A DNA stretch of 64,000 nt from assembly GCF_014696135.1 (NCBI RefSeq), contig NZ_JACJPP010000011.1, forward strand, positions 310,001-374,000, in the 5' to 3' direction. Under the pieces are notes generated by a model. The model had not been told where the DNA came from, searched no databases, and was given only the letters and a program-made list of their open reading frames with translations. This document shows, piece by piece, positions 38,038-48,249 of the stretch; position 1 is the stretch's first letter; every line of letters starts with the position of its first letter. The DNA is from Nodosilinea sp. FACHB-141 (lineage in GTDB: Bacteria > Cyanobacteriota > Cyanobacteriia > Phormidesmidales > Phormidesmidaceae). A program made the translations under genes and the position numbers.

Positions 38038-39078
38038 ATGACCACCACCCCTGTTTCTAAGCCCGCTGCTACCAATACCGCACCTCCAACGGATTCTCGC
38101 GATCGCGTCAGCGCTATGCTGAAGCAGCTGCAAGACAGCATTTGTCAAAAGCTAGAGACCCTCGATGGCGGTGCCCAATTTCAGCAAGACGCCTGGGAGC
38201 GGCCCGAGGGCGGCGGCGGGCGATCGCGCGTGATCAAGCAGGGCAATATCTTTGAGCAGGGCGGCGTTAACTTTTCTGAAGTGTGGGGCGACCACCTGCC
38301 GCCGTCGATTTTGGTACAGCGCCCCGAAGCGGCAGGCCACCGTTTCTATGCCACCGGCACCTCCATGGTGCTGCACCCCCGCAACCCGTTCATCCCGACG
38401 GTACACCTCAACTATCGCTACTTTGAGGCTGGCCCAGTGTGGTGGTTTGGCGGCGGCATCGACCTCACCCCCTACTACCCCTTCGACGAAGACGTGGTGC
38501 ATTTTCACCAGACGCTGAAGGATACCTGCGATCGCCACAATCCCAACTACTACAAGGTCTTCAAACCCTGGTGCGACGAGTACTTCTACCTCAAGCACCG
38601 CGGCGAGACCCGGGGCGTGGGCGGTATTTTCTTTGACTACCAGGACGGTCAGGGGATGCTCTACCGAGGTCCCGATGCGGACAAAGCCGCTGATCAAACC
38701 AGCCAGGGCATTGGCGAGCTTCCCCCCCGCAGTTGGGACGACCTGTTTACCTTTGCCCGCGACTGCGGCAACGCCTTCCTACCGGCCTACGTACCCATTG
38801 TGGAGCGTCGCCACGCTACGGAGTACAGCGAGCACCAGCGGCAGTTTCAGCTCTACCGCCGGGGTCGCTACGTCGAGTTCAACCTGGTGTATGACCGGGG
38901 CACGATCTTTGGTCTGCAAACCAATGGGCGCACCGAGTCGATTCTGATGTCGCTGCCCCCGCTGGTGCGCTGGGAATACGGCTATACCCCCGAGCCTGAG
39001 AGCCCTGAAGCTCGGCTATACGACGTATTTCTTAAGCCCCAGGATTGGGTTAACTGGTCGGGTAGCCCTGCTAGCTAG
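38038..39078 (+). CDS. hemF: Oxygen-dependent coproporphyrinogen III oxidase
   Basis: 346 residues. Oxidative decarboxylation of coproporphyrinogen III in haem and chlorophyll synthesis; needs O2. Family blocks: [96 protein letters not shown]. Complete. Confidence 0.97.
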   Translation: MTTTPVSKPAATNTAPPTDSRDRVSAMLKQLQDSICQKLETLDGGAQFQQDAWERPEGGGGRSRVIKQGNIFEQGGVNFSEVWGDHLPPSILVQRPEAAGHRFYATGTSMVLHPRNPFIPTVHLNYRYFEAGPVWWFGGGIDLTPYYPFDEDVVHFHQTLKDTCDRHNPNYYKVFKPWCDEYFYLKHRGETRGVGGIFFDYQDGQGMLYRGPDADKAADQTSQGIGELPPRSWDDLFTFARDCGNAFLPAYVPIVERRHATEYSEHQRQFQLYRRGRYVEFNLVYDRGTIFGLQTNGRTESILMSLPPLVRWEYGYTPEPESPEARLYDVFLKPQDWVNWSGSPAS

Positions 39079-39127
39079 ACTGACATCAAACCTCTGTATC
39101 CCTTAATAGGCAAGGGCTTGGAACATT

Positions 39128-39172
39128 GCCCTAGACCGCTTAGCAGCAGTGGTCTAGGGCTTTTAGTTGTTT
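39128..39172 (+). terminator. Rho-independent terminator after hemF
   Basis: GCCCTAGACC (39128-39137) pairs perfectly with GGTCTAGGGC (39151-39160), followed by TTTTAGTTGTTT. Confidence 0.88.
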
Positions 39173-39376
39173 AGATTTCTTAAAAAACCCCGGAATCCAC
39201 ATAAATTAAAGGTTTTGGCGATCCACTTTTCTAGGGATGCCCTTAGAATGGGGCAGTGAAATTCTGAATTGACAGGGGTTTCAGCCGTTTTGGCTGCCGG
39301 GGCCGTTGTACGTGCTCTGGGTCTATCGTCAAATTGCGGCTGCTATCCCAGTGTTCTTTGCCCATAGGAGACAGTT

Positions 39377-39667
39377 ATGAACAAAGCTGAACTCGTTGAT
39401 AAGGTGGCTGAGAAAGCCTCTGCCGGCGATAAGTCTATGACCAAAAAAGACGTTGACTCGGTGATTACGGCCACCATTGACGCCATTATGGAAGCTGTTG
39501 CTACAGGCGAAAAAGTCACCCTAGTAGGGTTTGGCTCCTTTGAGCGCCGCGAACGCAAAGAGCGGGAAGGGCGCAACCCTAAAACCGGCGACACCATGGT
39601 AATTCCAGCAACCAAGGTACCTGCATTTTCCGCTGGCAAACTGTTTAAAGAAAAAGTGGCCAAGTAA
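39377..39667 (+). CDS. hup: HU-family DNA-binding protein
   Basis: 96 residues, usual length about 90-95. MNKAELVDKVAEKA start, VTLVGFGSFERRERKEREG and GRNPKTGDTMVIPATKVPA DNA-binding arm, then FSAGKLFKEKV. AGGAGA upstream of the ATG. Nucleoid protein; isolated from hemF by the terminator. Confidence 0.96.
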   Translation: MNKAELVDKVAEKASAGDKSMTKKDVDSVITATIDAIMEAVATGEKVTLVGFGSFERRERKEREGRNPKTGDTMVIPATKVPAFSAGKLFKEKVAK

Positions 39668-39675
39668 CCGCCCCC

Positions 39676-40791
39676 TTGACTTTCATCCCGTCTGCTCCCA
39701 CAGCTTCAATTCGACCCGTTCACGGGGGAAACCTGGTCTGGGCGGCTGCGATCGCCAACTGTTCCCCCGATTCTCTTATAGACTTTTCGGCCAGCATTAA
39801 TCCCCTAGGGCCGCCCGAGTCGGTAGTCCTAGCTATGGCCGAGGCCCTGGGGCAGCTGCGCCACTATCCCGACCCCGACTACGTTGCGTTGCGCCGTGCC
39901 CTGGCCAGCTACCACCAGGTGCCTGCCGACTGGGTGCTGCCTGGTAACGGTGCGGCTGAACTGCTCACCTGGGCCGCCCGAGATCTAGCTGAAGGGCCTG
40001 CTGCGGTGGGTTGCCACCTATTGACTCCGGCCTTTGGTGACTATGGACGCGCCTTATCAGCCTTTGGGGTTCCTATTCAGCCCTGGCCGCTTTCTCTAGA
40101 AGAGATTGCGGAGCATGGTACCGTTCAAAGCGCCATCTCCTGGCCTAATGCCGAGTCAGCCGGCATCTTAATCAACAATCCCCACAACCCCACTGGCCGT
40201 TTATTCAGCATAGATAGCCTTAAGCCTCTGCTCGATCGCGCTGGCGCCGTGATTGTGGATGAAGCCTTTATGGATTTTTTGCCGCCGGACGAGCAGCAGT
40301 CGTTAGTCGGTGAACTTGATCGCTACTCGAATCTGGTGGTGCTCAGGTCACTGACCAAGTTTTATACCCTGCCGGGTCTGCGCATTGGCTACGCCTTGGG
40401 CCACCCCGACCGCCTGCGCCGCTGGCAGCGCTGGCGCGACCCCTGGCCGGTGAATGCCCTGGCGGCGGCGGCGGCGATCGCAGCGGTGCAGGATAAGTCC
40501 TTTCAAACCCGCACTTGGGATTGGTTGCCCCCCGTCCGTACCGCACTGCTCGAAGGTTTGCAGGCCATTCCTGAGCTACGGCCCTTGGTAGGAGCCGCCA
40601 ACTTCCTATTGGTTAAAACCACGATTCCTGCCCCGATACTGCAAGAAAAACTTCTGCGCAGCCATCACGTGCTGATTCGCGACTGTTTAAGTTTCCCTGA
40701 GCTAGGGGCAGACTACTTTCGGGTGGCGGTGCGCACCGCTGATGAAAATGAGCGTTTGCTAACAGCTCTGGGCCAGGCTGTGGCTGTATGA
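39676..40791 (+). CDS. cobD: CobD-like PLP aminotransferase fold (L-threonine-O-3-phosphate decarboxylase)
   Basis: 371 residues, class I/II PLP fold. Start HGGNLVWAAA and IDFSASINPLGPP are typical of CobD, which makes the aminopropanol linker phosphate of cobalamin; INNPHNPTG and the PLP Lys in LTKFYTLPGLRIGY are visible. It is related to histidinol-phosphate aminotransferase (HisC), so that is the main alternative. Start is TTG at 39676, 8 bases after hup stop. Consistent with cobH and cobL further on. Confidence 0.85.
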   Translation: MTFIPSAPTASIRPVHGGNLVWAAAIANCSPDSLIDFSASINPLGPPESVVLAMAEALGQLRHYPDPDYVALRRALASYHQVPADWVLPGNGAAELLTWAARDLAEGPAAVGCHLLTPAFGDYGRALSAFGVPIQPWPLSLEEIAEHGTVQSAISWPNAESAGILINNPHNPTGRLFSIDSLKPLLDRAGAVIVDEAFMDFLPPDEQQSLVGELDRYSNLVVLRSLTKFYTLPGLRIGYALGHPDRLRRWQRWRDPWPVNALAAAAAIAAVQDKSFQTRTWDWLPPVRTALLEGLQAIPELRPLVGAANFLLVKTTIPAPILQEKLLRSHHVLIRDCLSFPELGADYFRVAVRTADENERLLTALGQAVAV

Positions 40792-40885
40792 TGCCCTCAA
40801 TCTTGGCATCGGGCCTAGGCCAACCGGTCTGGGAGTCTTGGATAGTTGCCCTGTAGCGATTCCCGTCGAGATTTTTGAGCTACCT

Positions 40886-42430
40886 ATGACCACCGTTGCT
40901 CTGCCTCTGCTGCACCTTAGTTCACCCCCCGAACTCAAGGTGGTGAACATGACCAAGCGGTTTGGTAGCCTAGTGGCCCTCAACGACGTCACCCTCACCC
41001 TCAAACCCGGCACCTTTCACGGGCTGCTGGGGGAAAACGGGGCCGGTAAAAGCACCCTAGTGAAGTGCATTATGGGCTTTTACTCACCTACTGCTGGACA
41101 AATCCTGGTCAATGATCAGGTTTACCCGATCAAAAGCCCTAAGGATGCCCACGGCTGCGGCATTGGCATGGTGTACCAGCACTTTACCTCGGTGCCCGCC
41201 ATGACGGTGGCCGAAAACCTGGTGCTTAGCCGCTACGATCGCACCCAGGTAATCAACTGGAACCGCGAGTACGCTGCCCTGCGCACCTTTATGGAGCGAT
41301 CGCCCTTTCAGGTCGACCTCGACACGCCTGTAGGTCAGTTGGCGGCGGGGCAAAAGCAAAAGCTCGAAATTCTCAAGCAGCTCTACCTGCAAAGCCGCAT
41401 TCTCATTTTAGACGAACCCACCTCAGTGCTCACCCCCGACGAGGCCGACGAGGTGCTGGGGCTGCTGCGCCAGGAGGTGCGGTTGGGCCACCTCAGCGTG
41501 CTGCTGATCACCCACAAGTTTCGCGAAGTGCTGGCCTTTACCGATGAGGTGACGGTGCTGCGCAAGGGCCATCTGGCGGGCCACGGGACCGTGGCCGACC
41601 TGACCGTGGCCGATATGGCCCGCATGATGCTGGGAGCCGAGCGGGTGACCAAGACAGTCGATAAAGCCCCAGTTGCAAAGCGCCATCCCGTGCTGACGGT
41701 GCATGGCTTAGAGGCGCTCAAAGACAACGGCCTACCCGCCTTTGGCCCCCTCGACCTGACGGTGCACAGCGGCGAAATTGTCGGCATTGCCGGGGTTTCG
41801 GGCAACGGCCAGCGGGAGCTGGTGGAGGTGCTGGCAGGGCAGCGATCGCCCACCCATGGCCACATCGAGGTCAACGGTGACCCCTACCGCGCCACCCGGA
41901 GCGAAATGTTTAGCCACGGCGTCTGCACTCTGCCCGAGGAGCCCCTGCGCAACGCCTGCGTGCCCGGTATGTCCGTAGCCGAAAACATGGCCCTGCGCAC
42001 CTTCGATCGCCCTCCCCAAGCCCGCGCTCGCCTGTGGCTAATGCTCGGGGCTATCCGCAAGGCGGCTGAGGGATTAATTGCGGCATTCTCTGTCAAGACC
42101 CCCTCCCCCGATACCCCGATTCAAAACCTGTCGGGGGGCAACGTGCAGCGGGCGGTGCTGGCGCGGGAGCTGTCGTCCCCCGACGTCAATCTGCTGATTG
42201 CCGCCAACCCCTGCGTCGGCCTCGATTTTCAGGCTGTAGAGCAGATCCACAATGCCTTAGTGGAAGCCCGCAACCGCGGAGTAGCAGTGCTGCTGGTGAG
42301 CGAAGATCTCGACGAACTGCTGGCCTTGAGCGATCGCATTCTGGTGATTAGCGACGGCCAGTTTGTCTACGAGAGCCCCGTTGAGCAGGCCGACATCGCC
42401 GACATTGGCCACAAAATGGCTGGTCACTAA
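40886..42430 (+). CDS. ABC transporter ATP-binding protein, duplicated ATPase (nucleoside/simple sugar uptake type)
   Basis: 514 residues with two nucleotide-binding domains. First: Walker A LLGENGAGKSTL, signature AAGQKQKLEILK, Walker B LILDEPTSVLTPDE. Second: degenerate Walker A GIAGVSGNGQREL and signature LSGGNVQRAVLAREL, the usual pattern of the RbsA/YufO type. Permease and binding protein genes are not within view. Chosen start is ATG 40886; TTG 40838 is in frame upstream. Substrate uncertain. Confidence 0.9.
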   Translation: MTTVALPLLHLSSPPELKVVNMTKRFGSLVALNDVTLTLKPGTFHGLLGENGAGKSTLVKCIMGFYSPTAGQILVNDQVYPIKSPKDAHGCGIGMVYQHFTSVPAMTVAENLVLSRYDRTQVINWNREYAALRTFMERSPFQVDLDTPVGQLAAGQKQKLEILKQLYLQSRILILDEPTSVLTPDEADEVLGLLRQEVRLGHLSVLLITHKFREVLAFTDEVTVLRKGHLAGHGTVADLTVADMARMMLGAERVTKTVDKAPVAKRHPVLTVHGLEALKDNGLPAFGPLDLTVHSGEIVGIAGVSGNGQRELVEVLAGQRSPTHGHIEVNGDPYRATRSEMFSHGVCTLPEEPLRNACVPGMSVAENMALRTFDRPPQARARLWLMLGAIRKAAEGLIAAFSVKTPSPDTPIQNLSGGNVQRAVLARELSSPDVNLLIAANPCVGLDFQAVEQIHNALVEARNRGVAVLLVSEDLDELLALSDRILVISDGQFVYESPVEQADIADIGHKMAGH

Positions 42431-42540
42431 TGCCTTTGGGGGTTTTCCCCCTCGTGGAGCCGGTCTAGCAGCGGGTAAACTACAGATCTAGCTTTGTTGC
42501 ATGCTTTGTTGATACCGTACCAACACAGGCGAGTCAGACT

Positions 42541-43023
42541 ATGGGTGAATCGTTAACGCAGCAAATTCCAGGCATTGCCGACGCCGACTGTTTGGCTCTG
42601 GTGCAAGAATACTGCCGATTGGCGGTTCGCCCCAGCCTTAGCGATACCGAAGGCCAGCGCCTTGACGAGCTGCTTGCCCTCGCCGAAGACGATGGCCGCC
42701 TCGACTTTTGGATTAACGAAGCCGACCACTTCATCGACCACGCTATTGGTCTGGGCAGCGCCACGCGGGTCTACGCCTCGGTGAACGAAAATCTCAAGGC
42801 GCGGCTGCGCGAACTGCTCGACCTCACCCAGACGGCTAACCCCGGCGATAAAGCCCTAGAGCTGCTTGAAGAGCTAGATGAAAGTCTGGCCGAGGGCGCT
42901 CGCCAGGTGCAGCAGCAGCTGGCCAAGCGCGGCTATGACCCTGGCCCGGTAGATGGGGTGGCGGGGCCTAAAACCCAGCGCGCTCTGCGAGACTTCCAGC
43001 GGTCTAAAGACTCTAGCCGCTGA
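42541..43023 (+). CDS. Peptidoglycan-binding domain protein
   Basis: 160 residues. C-terminal PG_binding_1 domain (VQQQLAKRGYDPGPVDGV then GPKTQRALRDFQ). N-terminal 115 residues are acidic and helical without a recognised domain. No signal peptide, which is odd for a wall binder; it may be cytosolic or use an unseen partner. Confidence 0.75.
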   Translation: MGESLTQQIPGIADADCLALVQEYCRLAVRPSLSDTEGQRLDELLALAEDDGRLDFWINEADHFIDHAIGLGSATRVYASVNENLKARLRELLDLTQTANPGDKALELLEELDESLAEGARQVQQQLAKRGYDPGPVDGVAGPKTQRALRDFQRSKDSSR

Positions 43024-43150
43024 GGTTAGCCCAGTCATCCGTTGACCTGATGCTTTTTCGGAGCCACTAGGCGATCGCCTGACGCTGACACTGCCAAGTC
43101 GTGGGTTGTCGGGGCAACAGGATTTTTGAGCTAGTTTGGGAGCGACAGCT

Positions 43151-44020
43151 ATGGCACAAGATTCCCTCAACAACGCAGAGTCGGCGACTCTCGATCTAAA
43201 GGCTTATTTTGATCGCATTGACTGTGGTGCTTTGGGCCAAGCCTTCCAGAATGGAACGCTTGCGCCTACCTTAGATACCCTTAAAACCATTCACCAAGGC
43301 CATACCAGCACCATTGCCTTTGAGAATCTCAGCTCATTTTTCCACCAGCCCGTGTCCCTCGACCTGGATGCCCTGCAGCAGAAACTCATCCATGACCAGC
43401 GAGGCGGCTACTGTTTTGAGCAAAATCTGCTGCTGCGATCGGTGCTTGTGGCTCTAGGCTTTCAAGTTACAAACTTGGCCGCCCGCGTGCGGTGGAATCT
43501 GCCAGAGGACATCATCACGCCCCGCAGCCACATGCTGCTGAAAGTAGATATTGATGAAACTTCGTACATTGTCGACGTGGGCTTTGGCGGTCTAACGATG
43601 ACAGAACCGCTCACCCTAGTGCCAGAGCGGCCACAATCTACCCCCCATGAGCCCTACCGCCTGACGGTAGCTGGCCAGACCTACTGCTTAGAAGCCCAAC
43701 TCAACCAGGTGTGGAAACCGCTGTACTGCTTTGACCTGCAAGCACAGCAGCGCTGCGACTACGAAGTGAGCAATTGGTACGTATCCACCTATCCTCAATC
43801 GCTGTTTGTCAATGCGCTGATTGCGGCTCGACCTGGGGATGGCTGCCGCTATGCCCTGCTCAACAACCAGTTGACCACGCGCTATCTCGACGGCCGCTCT
43901 GAGCAGCGTCTGTTGACCACCGCCACCGAATTGCACGACGTGTTGAGCGATCAGTTTGGGCTGCGGGTGCCCGAGACCCTAGATCTACAGCAAGCCCTAG
44001 AACGCTTCGCGGCATCCTAG
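43151..44020 (+). CDS. Arylamine N-acetyltransferase
   Basis: 289 residues. Catalytic triad Cys88 (RGGYCFEQN), His127 (PRSHMLL) and Asp142 (DVGFGG), spacing 39 and 15 residues as in known NATs. Transfers acetyl from acetyl-CoA to arylamines or hydrazines. ATG 43151 preferred over TTG 43136. Confidence 0.92.
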   Translation: MAQDSLNNAESATLDLKAYFDRIDCGALGQAFQNGTLAPTLDTLKTIHQGHTSTIAFENLSSFFHQPVSLDLDALQQKLIHDQRGGYCFEQNLLLRSVLVALGFQVTNLAARVRWNLPEDIITPRSHMLLKVDIDETSYIVDVGFGGLTMTEPLTLVPERPQSTPHEPYRLTVAGQTYCLEAQLNQVWKPLYCFDLQAQQRCDYEVSNWYVSTYPQSLFVNALIAARPGDGCRYALLNNQLTTRYLDGRSEQRLLTTATELHDVLSDQFGLRVPETLDLQQALERFAAS

Positions 44021-44050
44021 GGCTTGCTTAGGGGAATTTGTGCTGGAAGG

Positions 44051-44611
44051 TTAACCGATACGCAGCAGTTCCACATCAAAGAGCAGGGTGGCGTTGGGGG
44101 GAATCACACCCCCAGCGCCACGGCTGCCATAACCCAGTTCCGAGGGAATTACCAGCTTACGCTGACCACCTACCCGCATGGTGCCAACTCCTTCATCCCA
44201 GCCTTTGATCACCTGGCCCACCCCAATTTGAAAGGTGAAGGGGCGACCGCGATCGCGGGAACTGTCAAATTTAGTTCCGTTTTCAAGGGTGCCGGTGTAG
44301 TGCACCGTAACCCGCTGCCCCGGCTGAGGCATGGCCCCTGTACCTTCAACAACGTCAACGTACTGTAGGCCAGAGTCGGTGGTCACCAAATTCTCTTCGG
44401 GCATCATGGTCGAGGCATCCTCATCGGCGGGAACTAGGTCAGCAGCAGCCTGGGCAAGTTGAGCAACGGGCGCAGCTATGACCTCTTCGGCAACCTGGAG
44501 ATTGTCTAAACTTGCGGCCATGGCCTCGGGTTGGGGGCTGGTAAATTGAGCTACCAGCAGCACTACGCAGCAGGCTGCCAAAACTCCCAGGCTAATCAAA
44601 ATTTCTCGCAC
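44051..44611 (-). CDS. FKBP-type peptidyl-prolyl isomerase, membrane-anchored
   Basis: 186 residues. One N-terminal membrane helix ([20 protein letters not shown]) then an acidic linker, then FKBP domain: [64 protein letters not shown]. Periplasmic folding helper. Complete active-site set. Confidence 0.93.
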   Translation of the reverse strand: MREILISLGVLAACCVVLLVAQFTSPQPEAMAASLDNLQVAEEVIAAPVAQLAQAAADLVPADEDASTMMPEENLVTTDSGLQYVDVVEGTGAMPQPGQRVTVHYTGTLENGTKFDSSRDRGRPFTFQIGVGQVIKGWDEGVGTMRVGGQRKLVIPSELGYGSRGAGGVIPPNATLLFDVELLRIG

Positions 44612-44695
44612 GGCGTATCTCCCATTGCAGCTTGAGTTTTACCGATCATATCGCCTCTAGCGGCCCTAAGGGAAACCATCTACCTCCTTGCTCCC

Positions 44696-45445
44696 TTACC
44701 CAAACCGATACCCAAATCCTCGCAGCGTCGTCACGTACTGCGGGTGGGCTGGGTCGTGCTCAATCTTTTCGCGCAGCCAGCGAATGTGCACGTCTACGGT
44801 TTTGCGATCGCCCACAAAATCGGCTCCCCACACCGTCTGAATCAGCTCTTCCCGCGACCAAACCCGGTTAGGGCTCTGCATAAACAGTTCCAGAATGCGA
44901 AACTCCTTAGGCGATAGATTCACCTCTTGCCCCGCCACCAGCACCCTAAACTCTGTGGCGTGGAGCACGATGTCGCGGTAGGTCAGAATGGCTTTATCGG
45001 GCTGCGTCGCTGACCACTGGTATCGCCGCAGTAGGGCACGACAGCGAGCAATCAGTTCGCGCATGCCAAAGGGCTTGGGCAAGTAGTCGTCGGCGCCCAC
45101 CTCCAAACCCACTACCCGATCCATCTCAGTTCCCTTAGCGCTCAAAATCAGAATCGGCATGTCCAGATTGTGGTGGCGCATCATCCGACAGATGTCGAGC
45201 CCGTTAACGCCGGGCAGCATGAGGTCAACAATGGCTAAATCAATGTCCAAGCCGGCAAAATTATCCCCAGCCGCTGGAAACATCAGCTCCAGGGCGCGAT
45301 GGCCTGACTCGGCAGTGACCACTTGATAGCCCTGCTCCGTCAGCGCCAGAGCTACGGTTTCGCGAATTAGGTCTTCGTCGTCAATGATTAAAATACGCTC
45401 TTGCACTGTCGACAACGACGATCGACCGGGAGAAATTTTTTGCAC
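44696..45445 (-). CDS. OmpR/PhoB-family response regulator
   Basis: 249 residues. Receiver with acidic pair in ILIIDDEDLIRE, phospho-acceptor in LAIVDLMLPGVNGLD, ADDYLPKPFGMRELIARC; winged-helix effector domain from about 150 (NLSPKEFRILELFMQSPNR, VDVHIRWLREKIEHD, YVTTLRGFGYRF). Which regulon it controls is not known; SphR-like is one guess. The pseudo-kinase gene lies upstream on the same strand, 223 bases away. Confidence 0.9.
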   Translation of the reverse strand: MQKISPGRSSLSTVQERILIIDDEDLIRETVALALTEQGYQVVTAESGHRALELMFPAAGDNFAGLDIDLAIVDLMLPGVNGLDICRMMRHHNLDMPILILSAKGTEMDRVVGLEVGADDYLPKPFGMRELIARCRALLRRYQWSATQPDKAILTYRDIVLHATEFRVLVAGQEVNLSPKEFRILELFMQSPNRVWSREELIQTVWGADFVGDRKTVDVHIRWLREKIEHDPAHPQYVTTLRGFGYRFG

Positions 45446-45668
45446 AGCACAGCCAGCCTAACGGAGCGTGAACAGACGCAGGCAGACTGCGCACCACGGT
45501 CGATCGCTTCCCGTAGAGACTAGCTTGTAACCCAGGGAGTGCTCGTCAACCGTGGCGTTTGCCCGCCGCCCAGTTGGCGGCTCGGCGTCTGCACCACTCC
45601 GCTATCGTGTCGGACTTAGCTTAAGGAAACATCGGGTTCTGGTTAAGCTTACGTAAACTTGCCCCTGT
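45446..45668. other. Intergenic region between response regulator and kinase-like genes
   Basis: TTAGCTTAA (45616-45624) pairs with TTAAGCTTA (45643-45651) around an 18-base loop that holds GGAAACA. On the minus strand CTTAACCA (45640-45647) looks like a single cyanobacterial Pho-box unit. No gene seen. Confidence 0.4.
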
Positions 45669-47060
45669 CTACCGTTGACAGACGCTCTCAGCCGCAGCTG
45701 GGTAACCCAACTCTGACTGCGCTTTGGTGGTCTCCAACCCCGGCAGCAGCACCATCAGCCGACAGTCACTATCCCCACTTCCCTGGATGAGCAGCTGCCC
45801 GCCGTGACGCTGCACCAGGTGCTGACCCAGCAAGATGCCGAGCAGAGAGCGAGGGGGTTGACGAGGCACTGGAGAAGCCTGAAGAACGGTCACTACCTCC
45901 TGGGGTAGCCCCTCCCCTAGCCAAGGGTTAGACAGCCACAGGGCCAGGGCCAGGGTCTTGCCCCGCCGACAGGCATGGACGCGTAGAGCACCGTTTTCCC
46001 CGGCCACTTGCATGATGCTGAAGATCAGGTGATACAAGATTTGCTTCACCACGCGCTGGTCTAAGATCCAGTGGTTTTCGCCGGGTTCTACAGAGAGGTG
46101 GAGGGTTTGGGCGCTGGCTTCGGCCAGGGGAGCAAGGGTGGCTAGCACCTGCTGACCTAGGGATTCAATATCGACAGCGGTAGCCACCAGGTCAAAGCGT
46201 TCGGTCTCCAGGGGGTTGAGATCGATGATTTCTTCTACCAAAGCCATCAAAATCTGGCTGCTGCGGTGCACAATGTCGGTGTATTCGCGCTGTTTGGGGG
46301 TGAGGGGGCCGTAGATCTCCCGGCTGAGCATGGTGGTCATGCCGAGCACCGTGGTCAGGGGGCTACGCAGATCCTGGGTGAGCTGACTAATTAGGTTGAG
46401 GCGCACTTGATCTACCAGAGACTCTAAGGGAGCCTGAGGGGTAGGAATTAGGCAGGTGGCCCGATGGCATTCATACTCGCTCATGCCCCAACGAGCTGCC
46501 ATTGCTAGAAACCCTAGCTCTTGGGCGGTGAACGCTCTCGGCTGCACATCCATTACAGCCAGGGTGCCAATGCAGGTGCCCTGGCCAGTCATAAGCGGCA
46601 CTCCGCCATAGGCTCTAATGCCATAGGCCACGACTAAATTGTTTTGGGCCAAAACTGGGTTCTCAAGCGTGTCGGTCACCAGCAGAGGCTGCTCGCTGTC
46701 GAGAATGTGGACTCCAAACCCCTCCAAGAGAGGAAGCTGGCGCTGCTGCGATAGGGGGTTGCCTACTCCTAGGGAGGACAATCCGTGGGCCGCTCGCACG
46801 TACTCGGTCTGGCTGTCGGCCAAGGTAACCACGGCGATGGGGACGCCGAGGAAGCGAGCCGCCATCTGGACGGCCTCTTCCCAGGCGGGGATGCTGCTGG
46901 GGGAGCTGAGCTCAAGGGTAGCGATCGCCTGGCTGCGCCGCTGCTGACGCTCAGCCCAGGACAGACCTTGGAGGGAACAACAGGGCCAGATTTGCGGGTG
47001 AACTGCCGCTTCATTTGCCGCTTTACCTTCGGGCACCACTGGAAACACGGAAACGCTCAT
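45669..47060 (-). CDS. GAF-histidine kinase-like protein lacking the phospho-acceptor His
   Basis: 463 residues from the ATG at 47060, chosen because upstream codons run into obgE. GAF about 55-195 (IPAWEEAVQMAARFLGVPIA, GTCIGTLAVMDVQPRAFTAQE), then a HisKA-type segment LTQDLRSPLTTVLG in which the His of S-H-(E/D)-L-R-T-P-L is Gln229. The ATPase part is also degenerate: the N box reads QILYHLIFSIMQVA with no Asn, and the G boxes do not match. So catalysis and autophosphorylation are unlikely; it may act as a scaffold or signal-binding subunit. The downstream response regulator may be its partner. Confidence 0.75.
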   Translation of the reverse strand: MSVSVFPVVPEGKAANEAAVHPQIWPCCSLQGLSWAERQQRRSQAIATLELSSPSSIPAWEEAVQMAARFLGVPIAVVTLADSQTEYVRAAHGLSSLGVGNPLSQQRQLPLLEGFGVHILDSEQPLLVTDTLENPVLAQNNLVVAYGIRAYGGVPLMTGQGTCIGTLAVMDVQPRAFTAQELGFLAMAARWGMSEYECHRATCLIPTPQAPLESLVDQVRLNLISQLTQDLRSPLTTVLGMTTMLSREIYGPLTPKQREYTDIVHRSSQILMALVEEIIDLNPLETERFDLVATAVDIESLGQQVLATLAPLAEASAQTLHLSVEPGENHWILDQRVVKQILYHLIFSIMQVAGENGALRVHACRRGKTLALALWLSNPWLGEGLPQEVVTVLQASPVPRQPPRSLLGILLGQHLVQRHGGQLLIQGSGDSDCRLMVLLPGLETTKAQSELGYPAAAESVCQR

Positions 47061-47205
47061 GGCCAAAGCCCAATCCCTGATGAAACACAGGCTTAGCATG
47101 CCCGACGGGGATGGCTGAAGTAACGGTAGATGGGGGCAGACGGTATCTTTACGTACCGTCTGTGGGTTCTGGGTATAGGCGCTGGTGCTGAGGTTGCGAT
47201 CGCGC

Positions 47206-48249
47206 TCAGTCTTGGGGTATAGCAAAGACCGTCGCTTCTGCCGCTGCCGCTGCTGCTTTGGCCTGGTCAAGCAGATCCCAAATCTGCTGAAGCATGGGGC
47301 CTAAGCCCGTACCGGCCACGGCTGAAATGCCATACACTGGCCCCGGCACCAGCGTTTCGAACTGGTGGATAAGCTCGGCTAGGGCTTCAGGGGTGAGGGC
47401 ATCGACTTTGTTGAGGGCCAAAACCTGGGGGCGATCGCTTAAGTCGCGTCCGTAGGCTGCTAGCTCCTGCTGGATGGTTTGGAAGTTCTCTACCGGCTGC
47501 TCGGCAGTGGCATCGACCACGTGCAGCAGCAGTCGAGTGCGCTCAATGTGGCGCAAAAACTCGTGGCCTAGCCCTAACCCCTGGTGCGCCCCTTCAATTA
47601 GGCCAGGAATGTCGGCGAACACGGTGCCGTCGCCCGAAGGACGGCGCACCACCCCCAAATTGGGAATTAGAGTTGTAAACGGGTAGTCGGCAATTTTGGG
47701 CCGTGCCGCTGACAGGGCTGAAATTAGGGTTGATTTGCCGGCATTGGGCAGGCCGACGATACCGACCTCGGCCAGCAGCTTAAGTTCTAAGCGCAGCCGC
47801 CGCTCTTCGCCAGGCAGCCCAGGCAGGGCGTGCTCTGGGGCGCGGTTGCGGTTACTGAGAAAATGGCGGTTGCCCAGTCCTCCCTTGCCCCCCTGGGCCA
47901 CACAGAGCAACTGGCCAGGCTCGACTAAATCGCCCATCAACTGATCGGTGGCGACATCGTAGATGGCGGTGCCGCAGGGAACATCGAGATATAGATCGAC
48001 TCCGGCGGCACCAGTCATGTTTTTGGTGCCGCCCCGCTGACCGTTGTCGGCCTTAAATCGGTGGGCGTAGCGAAAATCAAGCAGGGTTTGGAGCTGCTGG
48101 GTAGCCCGCAGATAGATTGACCCACCAGGGCCGCCGTTGCCCCCCGCTGGCCCGCCAGCGGGAACGTACTTTTCACGCCGAAAGGCGACAGCGCCATCAC
48201 CGCCGTCGCCGGCAATGACCTCAACTTCAGCTTGGTCGATAAACTGCAT
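47206..48249 (-). CDS. obgE: GTPase ObgE/CgtA
   Basis: 347 residues. Obg-fold Gly-rich N-terminus ([38 protein letters not shown]) then G domain: [37 protein letters not shown]. Ribosome assembly and stress GTPase. Confidence 0.96.
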   Translation of the reverse strand: MQFIDQAEVEVIAGDGGDGAVAFRREKYVPAGGPAGGNGGPGGSIYLRATQQLQTLLDFRYAHRFKADNGQRGGTKNMTGAAGVDLYLDVPCGTAIYDVATDQLMGDLVEPGQLLCVAQGGKGGLGNRHFLSNRNRAPEHALPGLPGEERRLRLELKLLAEVGIVGLPNAGKSTLISALSAARPKIADYPFTTLIPNLGVVRRPSGDGTVFADIPGLIEGAHQGLGLGHEFLRHIERTRLLLHVVDATAEQPVENFQTIQQELAAYGRDLSDRPQVLALNKVDALTPEALAELIHQFETLVPGPVYGISAVAGTGLGPMLQQIWDLLDQAKAAAAAAEATVFAIPQD

